DNA from: an uncultured Roseibium sp.
GTDB lineage: Bacteria; Pseudomonadota; Alphaproteobacteria; Rhizobiales; Stappiaceae
Direction of reading: 5' to 3'
Assembly: GCF_947496995.1 (NCBI RefSeq)
Contig: NZ_CANMFD010000001.1
Location: forward strand, 1,112,692 to 1,176,691
DNA length: 64,000 bases
Shown here: positions 55,502 to 64,000 of the stretch, in pieces
Layout: each line of letters starts with the position of its first letter
How positions within the stretch are numbered: position 1 is the first letter of the stretch
The notes under the pieces: model-generated
Told to the model about the DNA's origin: nothing
The model's database searches: none
What the model saw: the letters and a program-made list of their open reading frames with translations, nothing else
Made by a program: the position numbers and the translations under genes

Positions 55502-56926
55502 ATGACAATTTCCACCACCGATCTTATCGAGAGTTCCGGCCTGGGCCTGGAAACGGCGAAGCGGATTACCGCCGAAGCTCTTTCCGGCGCCGATGACGGT
55601 GAGCTTTTTGTCGAATACCGGCAGAGCGAAGGGCTGGTGTTTGATAACGGCCGCCTGAAGGGGGCCAATTACGATACGGCCCAGGGGTTCGGCCTGCGGT
55701 CCGTGGCCGGCGAAGCGGCCGGATATGCCCATGCGGGTGATATTTCCGAAGGGGCCCTGAAACGGGCCGCCGAAGCCGTCAGTGCGGTCAAGAAGGGATA
55801 TTCGGGCAGCTATGCGGCAGCTCCGTCCCGCACAAATCAGTCGCTTTATACCGATGCCAATCCGCTTGGCGGACCGAGCTTTGAGGAAAAGGTCAAGCTG
55901 CTGCAGGAAATCGACGCCTATGCACGGGCAAAGGACCCGCGGGTGCGTCAGGTTTCCGCTTCGCTGGCCGGTTCCTGGCAGGTGGTCGAGATCCTGCGCG
56001 CCGACGGCCATCTGGTGCGCGATGTCCGTCCGATGGTCCGTCTCAGCATTTCGGTTGTTGCAGGCAATGACGAGCGCCAGGAGAGCGGTTCCTTCGGCTG
56101 CGGCGGCCGCGAAGGCTTTGGCCGCTTCATCACCACGGAGAACTGGCAGGGCGGCGTTGATGAGGCGCTGCGTCAGGCGCTGGTCAACCTGGAAGCCGTT
56201 CCGGCGCCTGCCGGCACCTTCGATGTCGTTCTCGGCCCCGGCTGGCCCGGCATACTGCTGCACGAGGCGGTGGGGCACGGCCTGGAAGGCGATTTCAACC
56301 GCAAGAAGACCTCAGCCTTCGCAGGTCTGATGGGCCAGCGCGTCGCGTCGCCGGGTGTCACCATCGTCGATGACGGCACCATCCCGGACCGGCGCGGCTC
56401 CCTGACCGTCGACGACGAGGGAACACCGGCAAGCCGGACCATGCTGATCGAGGACGGTATCCTCAAGGGTTATATGCAGGACCGCCAGAACGCACGCCTG
56501 ATGGGCATGGAGCCGACCGGAAACGGCCGCCGCCAGTCCTACGCGCATATTCCTATGCCGCGCATGACCAACACGGTCATGATGGCAGGCGACAAGGACC
56601 CCGAGGAAATCCTGAGGTCCGTCAAGGACGGTATCTACGCGGTTTCTTTCGGCGGCGGACAGGTCGACATCACCTCGGGCAAGTTCGTGTTTTCCTGCAC
56701 CGAGGCCTACAGGGTCGAAAACGGCAAGGTCGGAGCTCCGGTCAAGGGAGCGATGCTGATCGGCAACGGTCCCGATGCCCTGACACGGGTGACCATGATC
56801 GGCAACGACATGGAGCTTGACCCCGGTATGGGTACCTGCGGCAAGCAGGGGCAGGGTGTGCCGGTTGGTGTCGGCCAGCCGTCCATGCGCATCAACGGGC
56901 TGACAGTCGGAGGAACGGCGGTCTGA
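55502..56926 (+). CDS. tldD: Metalloprotease TldD
   Basis: A 474-aa zinc metalloprotease. The active site is HEAVGHGLEGDFNRKKTSAFAG, giving the HExxxH motif missing from its partner TldE. The N-terminal TldD domain and the C-terminal block VSFGGGQVDITSGKFVFSCTEAYRVENGKVGAPVKGAMLIGNGPDALTRVTMIGND are typical. TldD/TldE process peptide antibiotics such as microcins and degrade some antitoxins in enterobacteria. Normal length. The gene is about 5 kb from tldE, on the same strand. Confidence 0.98.
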   Translation: MTISTTDLIESSGLGLETAKRITAEALSGADDGELFVEYRQSEGLVFDNGRLKGANYDTAQGFGLRSVAGEAAGYAHAGDISEGALKRAAEAVSAVKKGYSGSYAAAPSRTNQSLYTDANPLGGPSFEEKVKLLQEIDAYARAKDPRVRQVSASLAGSWQVVEILRADGHLVRDVRPMVRLSISVVAGNDERQESGSFGCGGREGFGRFITTENWQGGVDEALRQALVNLEAVPAPAGTFDVVLGPGWPGILLHEAVGHGLEGDFNRKKTSAFAGLMGQRVASPGVTIVDDGTIPDRRGSLTVDDEGTPASRTMLIEDGILKGYMQDRQNARLMGMEPTGNGRRQSYAHIPMPRMTNTVMMAGDKDPEEILRSVKDGIYAVSFGGGQVDITSGKFVFSCTEAYRVENGKVGAPVKGAMLIGNGPDALTRVTMIGNDMELDPGMGTCGKQGQGVPVGVGQPSMRINGLTVGGTAV

Positions 56927-56944
56927 CGAAGGCGGACGGGGATC

Positions 56945-57559
56945 ATGGCGGACATCAAATTCGCGATATTCGACATGGATCAGGTCCTCTACGATTATGA
57001 CCACCGGACGCGGCTCGCTCTGCTGGAACAACTGACCGGCAGAGCCGCGGCCGACATCGATGCCGCGGTCTGGGGCGGGCCGCACGAGAATGCTGCGGAA
57101 GCCGGAAATCCGGATACGGCGGAAGGCTATCTCGCCCAGTTCGCCAGACTGCTGGATTACCCCATCGATTTCGACACCTGGGTGGACATCCGGCGAAAGA
57201 TGATGCGCCCGCGCTCGGATGTTCTGGATCTGGTCCGCGACATCAGGAAGAGCGCCGATGTCGCGCTGCTGACCAACAACGGCATGATGCTCAAGGCGGC
57301 ACTGCCGGTCTGTGCACCCGAAGCGGTCGCAATTTTCGGGGACAAGGCGCATGTCTCCGCAGAGTTCCGGTGCCGAAAGCCCGATCCGCTTGTCTACTTG
57401 CGGATCTGCGAAAGATACTGCCGTAAACCGGAGGAAAGCGTCTTCGTGGATGACAGGCCCGACAATGTGGCCGGAGCCGAGCTGGCAGGGCTTCAGGGCC
57501 ATGTCTTTTCCACCGCCGAGGGCCTGAAGGCCTTCCTGCACCGGGTTGGACTGGCCTGA
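56945..57559 (+). CDS. HAD-IA family hydrolase
   Basis: A 204-aa phosphatase-like HAD protein. Motif I FAIFDMDQVLYDYD has both Asp residues; motif II VALLTNNG; motif III CRKPDPLVYLRIC supplies the Lys; motif IV FVDDRPDNVAGAELAGL has the metal Asp pair. Small cap domain. The Gln in DMDQV is slightly unusual. Follows tldD by 18 nt and is likely cotranscribed. Substrate unknown. Confidence 0.92.
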   Translation: MADIKFAIFDMDQVLYDYDHRTRLALLEQLTGRAAADIDAAVWGGPHENAAEAGNPDTAEGYLAQFARLLDYPIDFDTWVDIRRKMMRPRSDVLDLVRDIRKSADVALLTNNGMMLKAALPVCAPEAVAIFGDKAHVSAEFRCRKPDPLVYLRICERYCRKPEESVFVDDRPDNVAGAELAGLQGHVFSTAEGLKAFLHRVGLA

Positions 57560-57789
57560 CACGTCGGATCTGGCATTCTTTGACCTAAGGGCAGCTCCCA
57601 AGGACATGAAGACGCATTCCTGACTGCCAAGCTGGATTTATTAACATCGAAGCGCGTATCCTTTGCGAGGGAAAGATGCGCCGGGTCCATCCCAAGTGGA
57701 AAACGGCGACACTTCCTTGAAATTTCGAAGTCGATCAACTTCCTGCATGCAAGCGATCGACATGCAAAAAGCTGATCCGGGGAGAGAGA

Positions 57790-59577
57790 ATGGCCTTAGA
57801 AGGTGCGCCTCCGTTTTTCGCTGAATCGATAGTGTTTCTGGCGGCGACTGTTGTGGCTGTTCCAATTGCGAAACGCCTCGGGCTCGGATCGGTGGTCGGT
57901 TACCTGGCCGCCGGCGCGATGATCGGGCCGCACGGGCTACAGCTCCTGGGATCGGGCGAAGACGTGCTTCACGTCGCTGAACTTGGCGTTGTCCTGCTTC
58001 TCTTCGTGATAGGCCTCGAGCTGGATCCGCAAAAGCTCTGGCGGATGAAACGGGATATTTTCGGCCTCGGAACGGCGCAGGTCCTGCTGACCGGACTGAC
58101 GCTCTTCGCCGTCGGCCGGTATGCCGGATATCCGTTTTCGACCGCGCTTGTCGCAGGGTTCGGTCTCGCCCTGTCCTCCACCGCCTTTGCCTTGCAGATC
58201 CTTCAGGAGCGTGGGCAATTGTCTTCCGCATACGGTCAGCGGGCTTTCGGTATCCTGTTGCTTCAGGACATCGCCATAGTTCCGCTTCTGGCGATGGTTG
58301 CCATTCTGGCTGCGGGGGAAGGACCGGCCACCTTTGCCGATATCGGCCGGGAGGTCTTCACCGTCTCTGCCGCCGTTGCAGCAGTGGTTCTTGCCGGGCG
58401 TTATCTGGTTTCCCCCATTTTCCATCTACTGGCGGCAACCCGCGCCAGGGAGGTCATGCTTTCCGCCGCGCTTCTGGTTGCGCTGGGCAGCGCGGGCATT
58501 GTTCACGCCGTGGGACTGTCCATGGCGCTTGGAGCGTTCCTGGCCGGTGTCCTGCTGGCCGAATCCAGCTTCCGCCATACGCTTGAAGCCGATATCGAAC
58601 CCTTCCGTTCCCTGCTCATGGGACTTTTCTTCGTCGCGGTCGGCATGTCGCTGGATGTCACCCTTGTTGCCGCGAACTGGGAGTTCGTTGCCGTCGGCGT
58701 CGTCGTCGTCATGCTGGTCAAGGGAGTTTTCCTCTGGAGTCTTTCCCGCGCCACCGGATCGCCGAATTCCGATGCCTTACGCATCGCGGTGACCCTGCCG
58801 CAGGGCGGGGAATTCGCCTTCGTGCTGTTCACCGCGGCCGTCAGCAACCGGCTGCTGGACTATCAGACGGCGAATCTCCTGACCGCGATTGTCATCCTGA
58901 CGATGTTGTTGACACCCCTTGCCTGTCTCGCTCTCGACCGTCTTGCCGCCAGGGTGAAGGCCAGGGGCGTTGAAAATCCCTCGATCGAGACCTTCGAGGA
59001 GGCGACGCCGGCTGTTCTGGTCATCGGCTTCGGCCGTTTCGGCATGGTTGTCGCGCAGATCCTGACATCGGAGGGGCTTGAAATCACCGCCATCGACAAC
59101 CGGCCGGACCGCATCGCCTACGCCCGCAAGCAGGGCTACAAGGTCTATTACGGCGATGCCACCCGCGCCGATGTTCTTGCGGCTGCGGGCGCGGGCAAGG
59201 CGGCACTCGTTGCCATGTGTATCGAGAACGACAAGGTAATGGCCAAGGCCATCGATCTTGTCCGCGAAGGTTTCCCCGACGCCCTGATCTTCTGCCGGGC
59301 AACGGACCGGGCGCATGTGCTGGATCTCACCCGGCGCGGCGTGGATTTCCAGATTCGCGAGACCTTCGAGTCGAGCGTCGTATTCGGCCGTGCGGCATTG
59401 GAAGCGCTCGGAACCCCGCTGGACCGGATCGATCAGATCGAGGAAGACGTGCGCTACCGCGACGATGAACGTCTGGCGATGCAGCTGTCCGACGGCATCT
59501 ATGCCGGCGCCGACCGTCTTCACCAGGTGACCCCGCGCAAGTCCGCCAAGGACGAGCAGGACGTCCCCGCAGAATGA
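57790..59577 (+). CDS. KefB/KefC-type cation:proton antiporter
   Basis: A 595-aa CPA2-family protein: about 12 helices (residues about 8-385), then a TrkA-N/RCK domain (about 405-520). ELGVVLLLFVIGLELDPQKLW and LLLQDIAIVPLLAMVAIL contain the conserved acidic residues of the transport pathway; VIGFGRFGMVVAQIL is the nucleotide-binding loop. The glutathione-gated Kef proteins share this layout; the C-terminal extension is short. A hairpin (AGGCGCCgatgcGGCGCCT) directly after the stop may end transcription. Confidence 0.93.
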   Translation: MALEGAPPFFAESIVFLAATVVAVPIAKRLGLGSVVGYLAAGAMIGPHGLQLLGSGEDVLHVAELGVVLLLFVIGLELDPQKLWRMKRDIFGLGTAQVLLTGLTLFAVGRYAGYPFSTALVAGFGLALSSTAFALQILQERGQLSSAYGQRAFGILLLQDIAIVPLLAMVAILAAGEGPATFADIGREVFTVSAAVAAVVLAGRYLVSPIFHLLAATRAREVMLSAALLVALGSAGIVHAVGLSMALGAFLAGVLLAESSFRHTLEADIEPFRSLLMGLFFVAVGMSLDVTLVAANWEFVAVGVVVVMLVKGVFLWSLSRATGSPNSDALRIAVTLPQGGEFAFVLFTAAVSNRLLDYQTANLLTAIVILTMLLTPLACLALDRLAARVKARGVENPSIETFEEATPAVLVIGFGRFGMVVAQILTSEGLEITAIDNRPDRIAYARKQGYKVYYGDATRADVLAAAGAGKAALVAMCIENDKVMAKAIDLVREGFPDALIFCRATDRAHVLDLTRRGVDFQIRETFESSVVFGRAALEALGTPLDRIDQIEEDVRYRDDERLAMQLSDGIYAGADRLHQVTPRKSAKDEQDVPAE

Positions 59578-59580
59578 CAA

Positions 59581-59599
59581 AGGCGCCGATGCGGCGCCT
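59581..59599 (+). terminator. Hairpin after the antiporter gene
   Basis: AGGCGCCGATGCGGCGCCT is a GC-rich hairpin right after the stop codon. It lacks a T-run, so intrinsic termination is possible but not sure. Confidence 0.45.
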
Positions 59600-59631
59600 G
59601 ACCCTGATGACAAAGCCATAGTGTCACCACA

Positions 59632-59760
59632 GTCATCCCGGCCAAGCGAAGCGCGAGCTGGGACCGGAGAGCCGCAAGTTTTTAGTAAAAATGATTTTCT
59701 CTAAGGGCAACCTTCGGCTCACCGATCCCGGATCTTCGCCATGCTGCGTCCGGGATGACG
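59632..59760. repeat. REP/BIME-like intergenic repeat
   Basis: The segment begins TCATCCCGGCC and ends with its inverted match GTCCGGGATGACG. A second internal pair (AGCTGGGACCGG and CCGATCCCGGATC) is less regular. About 130 nt, non-coding, in the antiporter/ialB intergenic region. It resembles dispersed palindromic repeats of alphaproteobacteria; a related fragment (GTTATCCCGGCC) occurs near 60487. Confidence 0.6.
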
Positions 59761-59846
59761 AACAGAAAGGTCGTCAGAAGCCAAAGGCACAGATGCTGGG
59801 CCTTTGGTTCTTTGCGATTTTACTCTTCGCGGGAGTGGCCCGGCCG

Positions 59847-60407
59847 TCAGGGAAGGGCAGTGAAACCCGCGGAAAACCCGTTCAGTGAAATCGGAATGCC
59901 GATGCCTTCTTCAGGGGTCTGGAAGATGATGAAGGTCGCCTGTGACCCGGTCTGCAGTTTCGAGAGCAGATCTTCCTCGAGGATCACTTCCGCGATGCAG
60001 CCGTTCGGCAGGCAGCGGACGAAACCGGCGCGTCCGATATCCGCGTTGTCGACACGCAAGCCAAGACCCGACGGCAGAAGGACACCGAGCGGCGCCAGCA
60101 CCCTGAGGATGCGCGCCTGCTTGTCGGCGGTTTTGAGAATGATCACCGACAGGCCGACATTTTCCCGGTCCGCTGCCGTGACGTTCTGGATAAGCGCGCA
60201 TTGTTCGCTGGTGGCGCCCGGAGGTGTATCGCAGCGCATTTGCCAGTCTCCATGCGCGGAGCGCACCTCTCCCTGGGCCAGGGCGGGAAGTGCGCCTTGA
60301 GCGAGGGAGGCAAGAACGATTCCCGCCGCTGCAGTGATTCTGAACAAAATCGATCTGGAGCGCCCGGCCGGGCGAGCGGAGTTGGACTTAGGCAAATGCG
60401 CTGACAA
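59847..60407 (-). CDS. IalB-family (invasion-associated locus B) protein
   Basis: A 186-aa secreted protein with a signal peptide (ITAAAGIVLASLAQGALPALAQ). The family blocks GDWQMRCDTPPGATSEQCALIQNV and VRCLPNGCIAEVILEEDLLSKLQTG are present, with the four conserved cysteines. Best known from Bartonella IalB, but broad in Rhizobiales, where the role is not virulence; probably periplasmic. Lies alone on the minus strand. Confidence 0.9.
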   Translation of the reverse strand: MSAHLPKSNSARPAGRSRSILFRITAAAGIVLASLAQGALPALAQGEVRSAHGDWQMRCDTPPGATSEQCALIQNVTAADRENVGLSVIILKTADKQARILRVLAPLGVLLPSGLGLRVDNADIGRAGFVRCLPNGCIAEVILEEDLLSKLQTGSQATFIIFQTPEEGIGIPISLNGFSAGFTALP

Positions 60408-60885
60408 GAAATCCTCCAGTCAATCAGTGTCCGATCCGTTGAGAGCGGTTCGCAGAAAAAAGCGTCCGGTTTCGCGAATCATGGTGTTATCCCGGCCAGA
60501 CATTGCCGCATGACGGCGCGTGATTCCAGTCTCACCGGATCGGGTAGCTCATGAATAGGCGGTTTTTTTGTCGAAAATCCGCCTGTCCTTGATAACGCTC
60601 AATCGGGGAGGGGTGTTTAGCCACTGTGAAAAGTGGGAAATTCCGTTGCAGCCCGGCGTATCTTGTGGTTTTTGTGCGGCATACAGGTGTCGGTGGGATG
60701 ATGCGGCAGATCGCCGCTCTGGCCAATTGTAGCCATCGCCCTTGATACCAGTTTGTGGTTATAGTTCCGGCAATCTGATTATCCTGTCCGAGGTAAGGAC
60801 GCGGCAAAATTGGCTTGCGAAGCTTTGCTAAGCCCGTTACTCCGCACTGGATTGGGCCGGGACCAGAAACCGGTGCTTAACGTAT
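60408..60885. other. Intergenic region upstream of coxB
   Basis: About 480 nt with no supportable ORF; the 91-aa minus-strand track ORF has no family features. It must hold the cox promoter, which I could not place. Contains a short REP-like fragment (about 60487-60545). Confidence 0.4.
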
Positions 60886-60918
60886 GTGCCGCATTTCATG
60901 CGGCTGAGGGAAGGGAGC

Positions 60919-61851
60919 GTGGACGTGAAGGCAGTCTTCAAGCGTCTCATGACTATTGCCGGATTGGCAGCGACAATTGCTGGAGTGTCTACAGCGGCCC
61001 TGGCAGCTGAATCCGGCATGAAAGAATGGCAGCTCGGGTTTCAGAAATCCGTCACGGGTGTGATGGACGACATCACCTGGTTCAACCATTTCACCCTGAT
61101 CATCATCACGATCGTCACCGTGATGGTGCTGGTGTTGCTGTTGATCTGCATTTTCCGCTTCGGTGTGAAATCGAATCCGGTGCCGTCCCGCACTTCGCAC
61201 AACACGATGATCGAGGTGGTGTGGACGATTGCTCCCATCCTGATCCTGGTCGTGATCGCGATCCCGTCGTTCCGCTTGCTCTACAAGCAGCTGGACATTC
61301 CGGAATACGACATGACCATCAAGGCCACCGGCTATCAGTGGTACTGGGGATATGAATACACCGACGAAGGGATGGGCGAGCTCTCCTTCGACTCGCTGAT
61401 GATCCAGAACGACGAGCGCCAGGCTGTCGCCGAAGCGCGTGGCGTCTCCCTGGCAGAAGTGCCGCGCCTTCTGGCCGTCGACTACGATCTTGTCATTCCG
61501 GTGGACACCACCGTGAGGATGCAGGTGACGTCCGAAGATGTGATCCATTCCTTCGCGATGCCGTCCTTCGGCGTCAAGGTCGACGCGATCCCGGGCCGGT
61601 TGAATGAAACCTGGTTCCATGCCCGCGAGGAAGGTGTCTATTACGGCCAGTGTTCTGAACTGTGCGGTAAGGATCATGCCTTCATGCCGATCGCCATCCG
61701 CGTTGTGAACTCGGGTCAGTTCGAGGCCTGGGCTGCAGCTGCCCAGGACGATCTGGACACTGCCAACGAACAGCTTCTGGCATCGATTGCAGCGGACAAG
61801 AAACTCGCTGTGAATGGCACGCTGGAAGAAATTTCCGTCGCCGCGAAGTAA
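60919..61851 (+). CDS. coxB: Cytochrome c oxidase subunit II
   Basis: A 310-aa exported and membrane-anchored subunit that accepts electrons from cytochrome c through the CuA centre. It has a signal peptide (LMTIAGLAATIAGVSTAALAA), two transmembrane helices (HFTLIIITIVTVMVLVLLLICIFRF and TIAPILILVVIAIPSFRLLY), the aromatic block GYQWYWGYEY and the CuA ligands in GQCSELCGKDHAFMP plus HSFAMPSFG. A GTG start after GGGAGC is chosen; the ATG at 60886 or 60898 is possible. First gene of the cox operon. Confidence 0.97.
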   Translation: MDVKAVFKRLMTIAGLAATIAGVSTAALAAESGMKEWQLGFQKSVTGVMDDITWFNHFTLIIITIVTVMVLVLLLICIFRFGVKSNPVPSRTSHNTMIEVVWTIAPILILVVIAIPSFRLLYKQLDIPEYDMTIKATGYQWYWGYEYTDEGMGELSFDSLMIQNDERQAVAEARGVSLAEVPRLLAVDYDLVIPVDTTVRMQVTSEDVIHSFAMPSFGVKVDAIPGRLNETWFHAREEGVYYGQCSELCGKDHAFMPIAIRVVNSGQFEAWAAAAQDDLDTANEQLLASIAADKKLAVNGTLEEISVAAK

Positions 61852-61903
61852 CGTGGCGACGAACCTTTTGGGCGATGCGCGCGATGACACGCAGCGCCGC
61901 TGA

Positions 61904-63523
<1,620 letters not shown>

Positions 63524-63532
63524 TCTGCGGCC

Positions 63533-63590
63533 GGAGGATCGGTCCTCCGGGTTGAAATCCACACCGCGCCGGACCCCGGCGCGGTGTATG
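63533..63590. repeat. Two hairpins between coxA and ctaB
   Basis: GGAGGATCGGTCCTCC (63533-63548) and ACACCGCGCCGG-acc-CCGGCGCGGTGT (about 63561-63587) are strong inverted repeats after coxA. No T-run follows, so partial attenuation or mRNA stabilisation of coxBA is more likely than full termination. Confidence 0.6.
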
Positions 63591-63676
63591 CCGTAAAAAA
63601 GACTGCCCGGGCGCTGTGCCGCCCATTGCGCTCCTTTCAACGCGCAAGCTGAAACAAGAAATCAAAGGACACGCCC

Positions 63677-64000
63677 ATGTCGCTCGTAGAGCGCCAGGAT
63701 ACGATCAGCCAGGACAGCTCCGTCTGGGACGGTGGTATGGGGTCAGTAGGCGACTATGTGGCGCTGCTGAAGCCGCGTGTCATGTCGCTGGTGATCTTTA
63801 CCGCCTTCGTCGGCCTGATGCTTGCGCCCGGTTCCGTGCATCCGGTGCTCGGCGCGGTCGCGATCCTGTGCATTGCCATCGGGGCAGGGGCGTCCGGCGC
63901 GCTGAACATGTGGTACGACGCCGACATCGACCGGATCATGTCGCGTACCCGCAACCGGCCCATCCCGACCGGAAAAGTCACGGGTGACGAGGCGCTGGCC
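63677..64000 (+). CDS. ctaB: Protohaem IX farnesyltransferase (start only)
   Basis: The first 108 codons of a CyoE/CtaB haem O synthase, cut by the window end. The ATG has GGA upstream (AAAGGACACGCCC) and begins [35 protein letters not shown] is the first helix and [25 protein letters not shown] is the Asp-rich prenyl diphosphate motif. It makes the haem a precursor for the oxidase encoded just upstream. The 123-aa track ORF at 63616 is out of frame and is a shadow. Confidence 0.95.
   Translation, partial: MSLVERQDTISQDSSVWDGGMGSVGDYVALLKPRVMSLVIFTAFVGLMLAPGSVHPVLGAVAILCIAIGAGASGALNMWYDADIDRIMSRTRNRPIPTGKVTGDEALA

Noticed and set aside
60532-60807. 91-aa minus-strand ORF before coxB
   Set aside because: No ribosome binding site or family pattern; more likely cox promoter region.

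Overview
The window is about 60% G+C, gene-dense chromosomal DNA of an alphaproteobacterium. It most resembles the Rhizobiales/Hyphomicrobiales, and a marine Stappiaceae-type organism (Roseibium/Labrenzia-like) is the best guess. Supporting signs are a Porin_2-type outer-membrane porin, an IalB-family exported protein, DUF6101, DUF4170 and DUF2093 proteins, the tldE-cysQ-DUF4170-DUF374-waaA-lpxK order, a cox operon of coxB-coxA-ctaB type, and CtrA-type TTAA-N7-TTAA boxes. No rRNA, tRNA, complete insertion sequence, prophage or CRISPR array was seen. Most of the content is housekeeping.

Layout: 0-1.1 kb is a divergent nitric-oxide module (NsrR-like Rrf2 regulator and group III truncated hemoglobin) with a recognisable operator. 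1.2-3.0 kb holds a YciA-type thioesterase, a doubtful small ORF and a DUF1275 membrane protein. 3.0-6.0 kb is a three-gene MacB/Lol-like ABC export operon with a HlyD-type adaptor. 6.1-7.3 kb has slyX and a glutathione transferase. 7.5-9.9 kb is a LysR regulator divergent from doxX and a two-domain VOC protein. 10.4-12.6 kb is groES-groEL with a perfect CIRCE element, a TTGACA promoter and a terminator, followed by a decayed copy of the groEL 3' end. 12.7-17.8 kb carries an exported protein, a sigma-54 activator with an atypical receiver, a small membrane protein that resembles only the N-terminus of larger TPR proteins, and a TipF-like degenerate EAL protein behind a CtrA box and three GANTC sites. 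18-20.8 kb is an M16 peptidase pair (inactive plus catalytic). 21-27.5 kb is lipoprotein, lspA, ileS, an EamA transporter and ribF on the minus strand. 27.7-30.5 kb is a MaoC hydratase, cheY-cheZ and a HAD phosphatase. 30.7-33.4 kb is mutL and an alpha/beta hydrolase. 33.5-37.7 kb is a porin, tadA, a 130-bp MITE-like element, an RluB-type pseudouridine synthase and rsmD. 37.7-46 kb has an MBL-fold protein, a small gene behind a second CtrA box, a patatin, a large PAS-GGDEF-EAL protein, a haloacetate dehalogenase-like enzyme and purD. 46-54.8 kb has a jelly-roll-like exported protein, ubiA, DUF6101, then tldE through lpxK and DUF2093. 55-60.4 kb has tldD, a HAD protein, a KefB/C-type antiporter, a REP-like repeat and ialB. 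60.9-64 kb is coxB, coxA and the truncated start of ctaB.

How it fits together: the cox genes, ubiA and ctaB support aerobic respiration. waaA and lpxK build the lipid A/Kdo core, and the DUF374 protein may add to it. lspA, porin, patatin and M16 proteins act at the envelope. TipF-like EAL, CheY, CheZ and the GGDEF-EAL protein point to a motile cell with c-di-GMP signalling. Two precise CtrA boxes tie the tipF-like gene and one uncharacterised 113-aa gene to cell-cycle control. I did not find a large undescribed defence or mobile system. The best leads are the CtrA/GANTC promoter, the CtrA-box orphan gene, the MITE-like element, the groEL-tail duplication and the dehalogenase-like enzyme.
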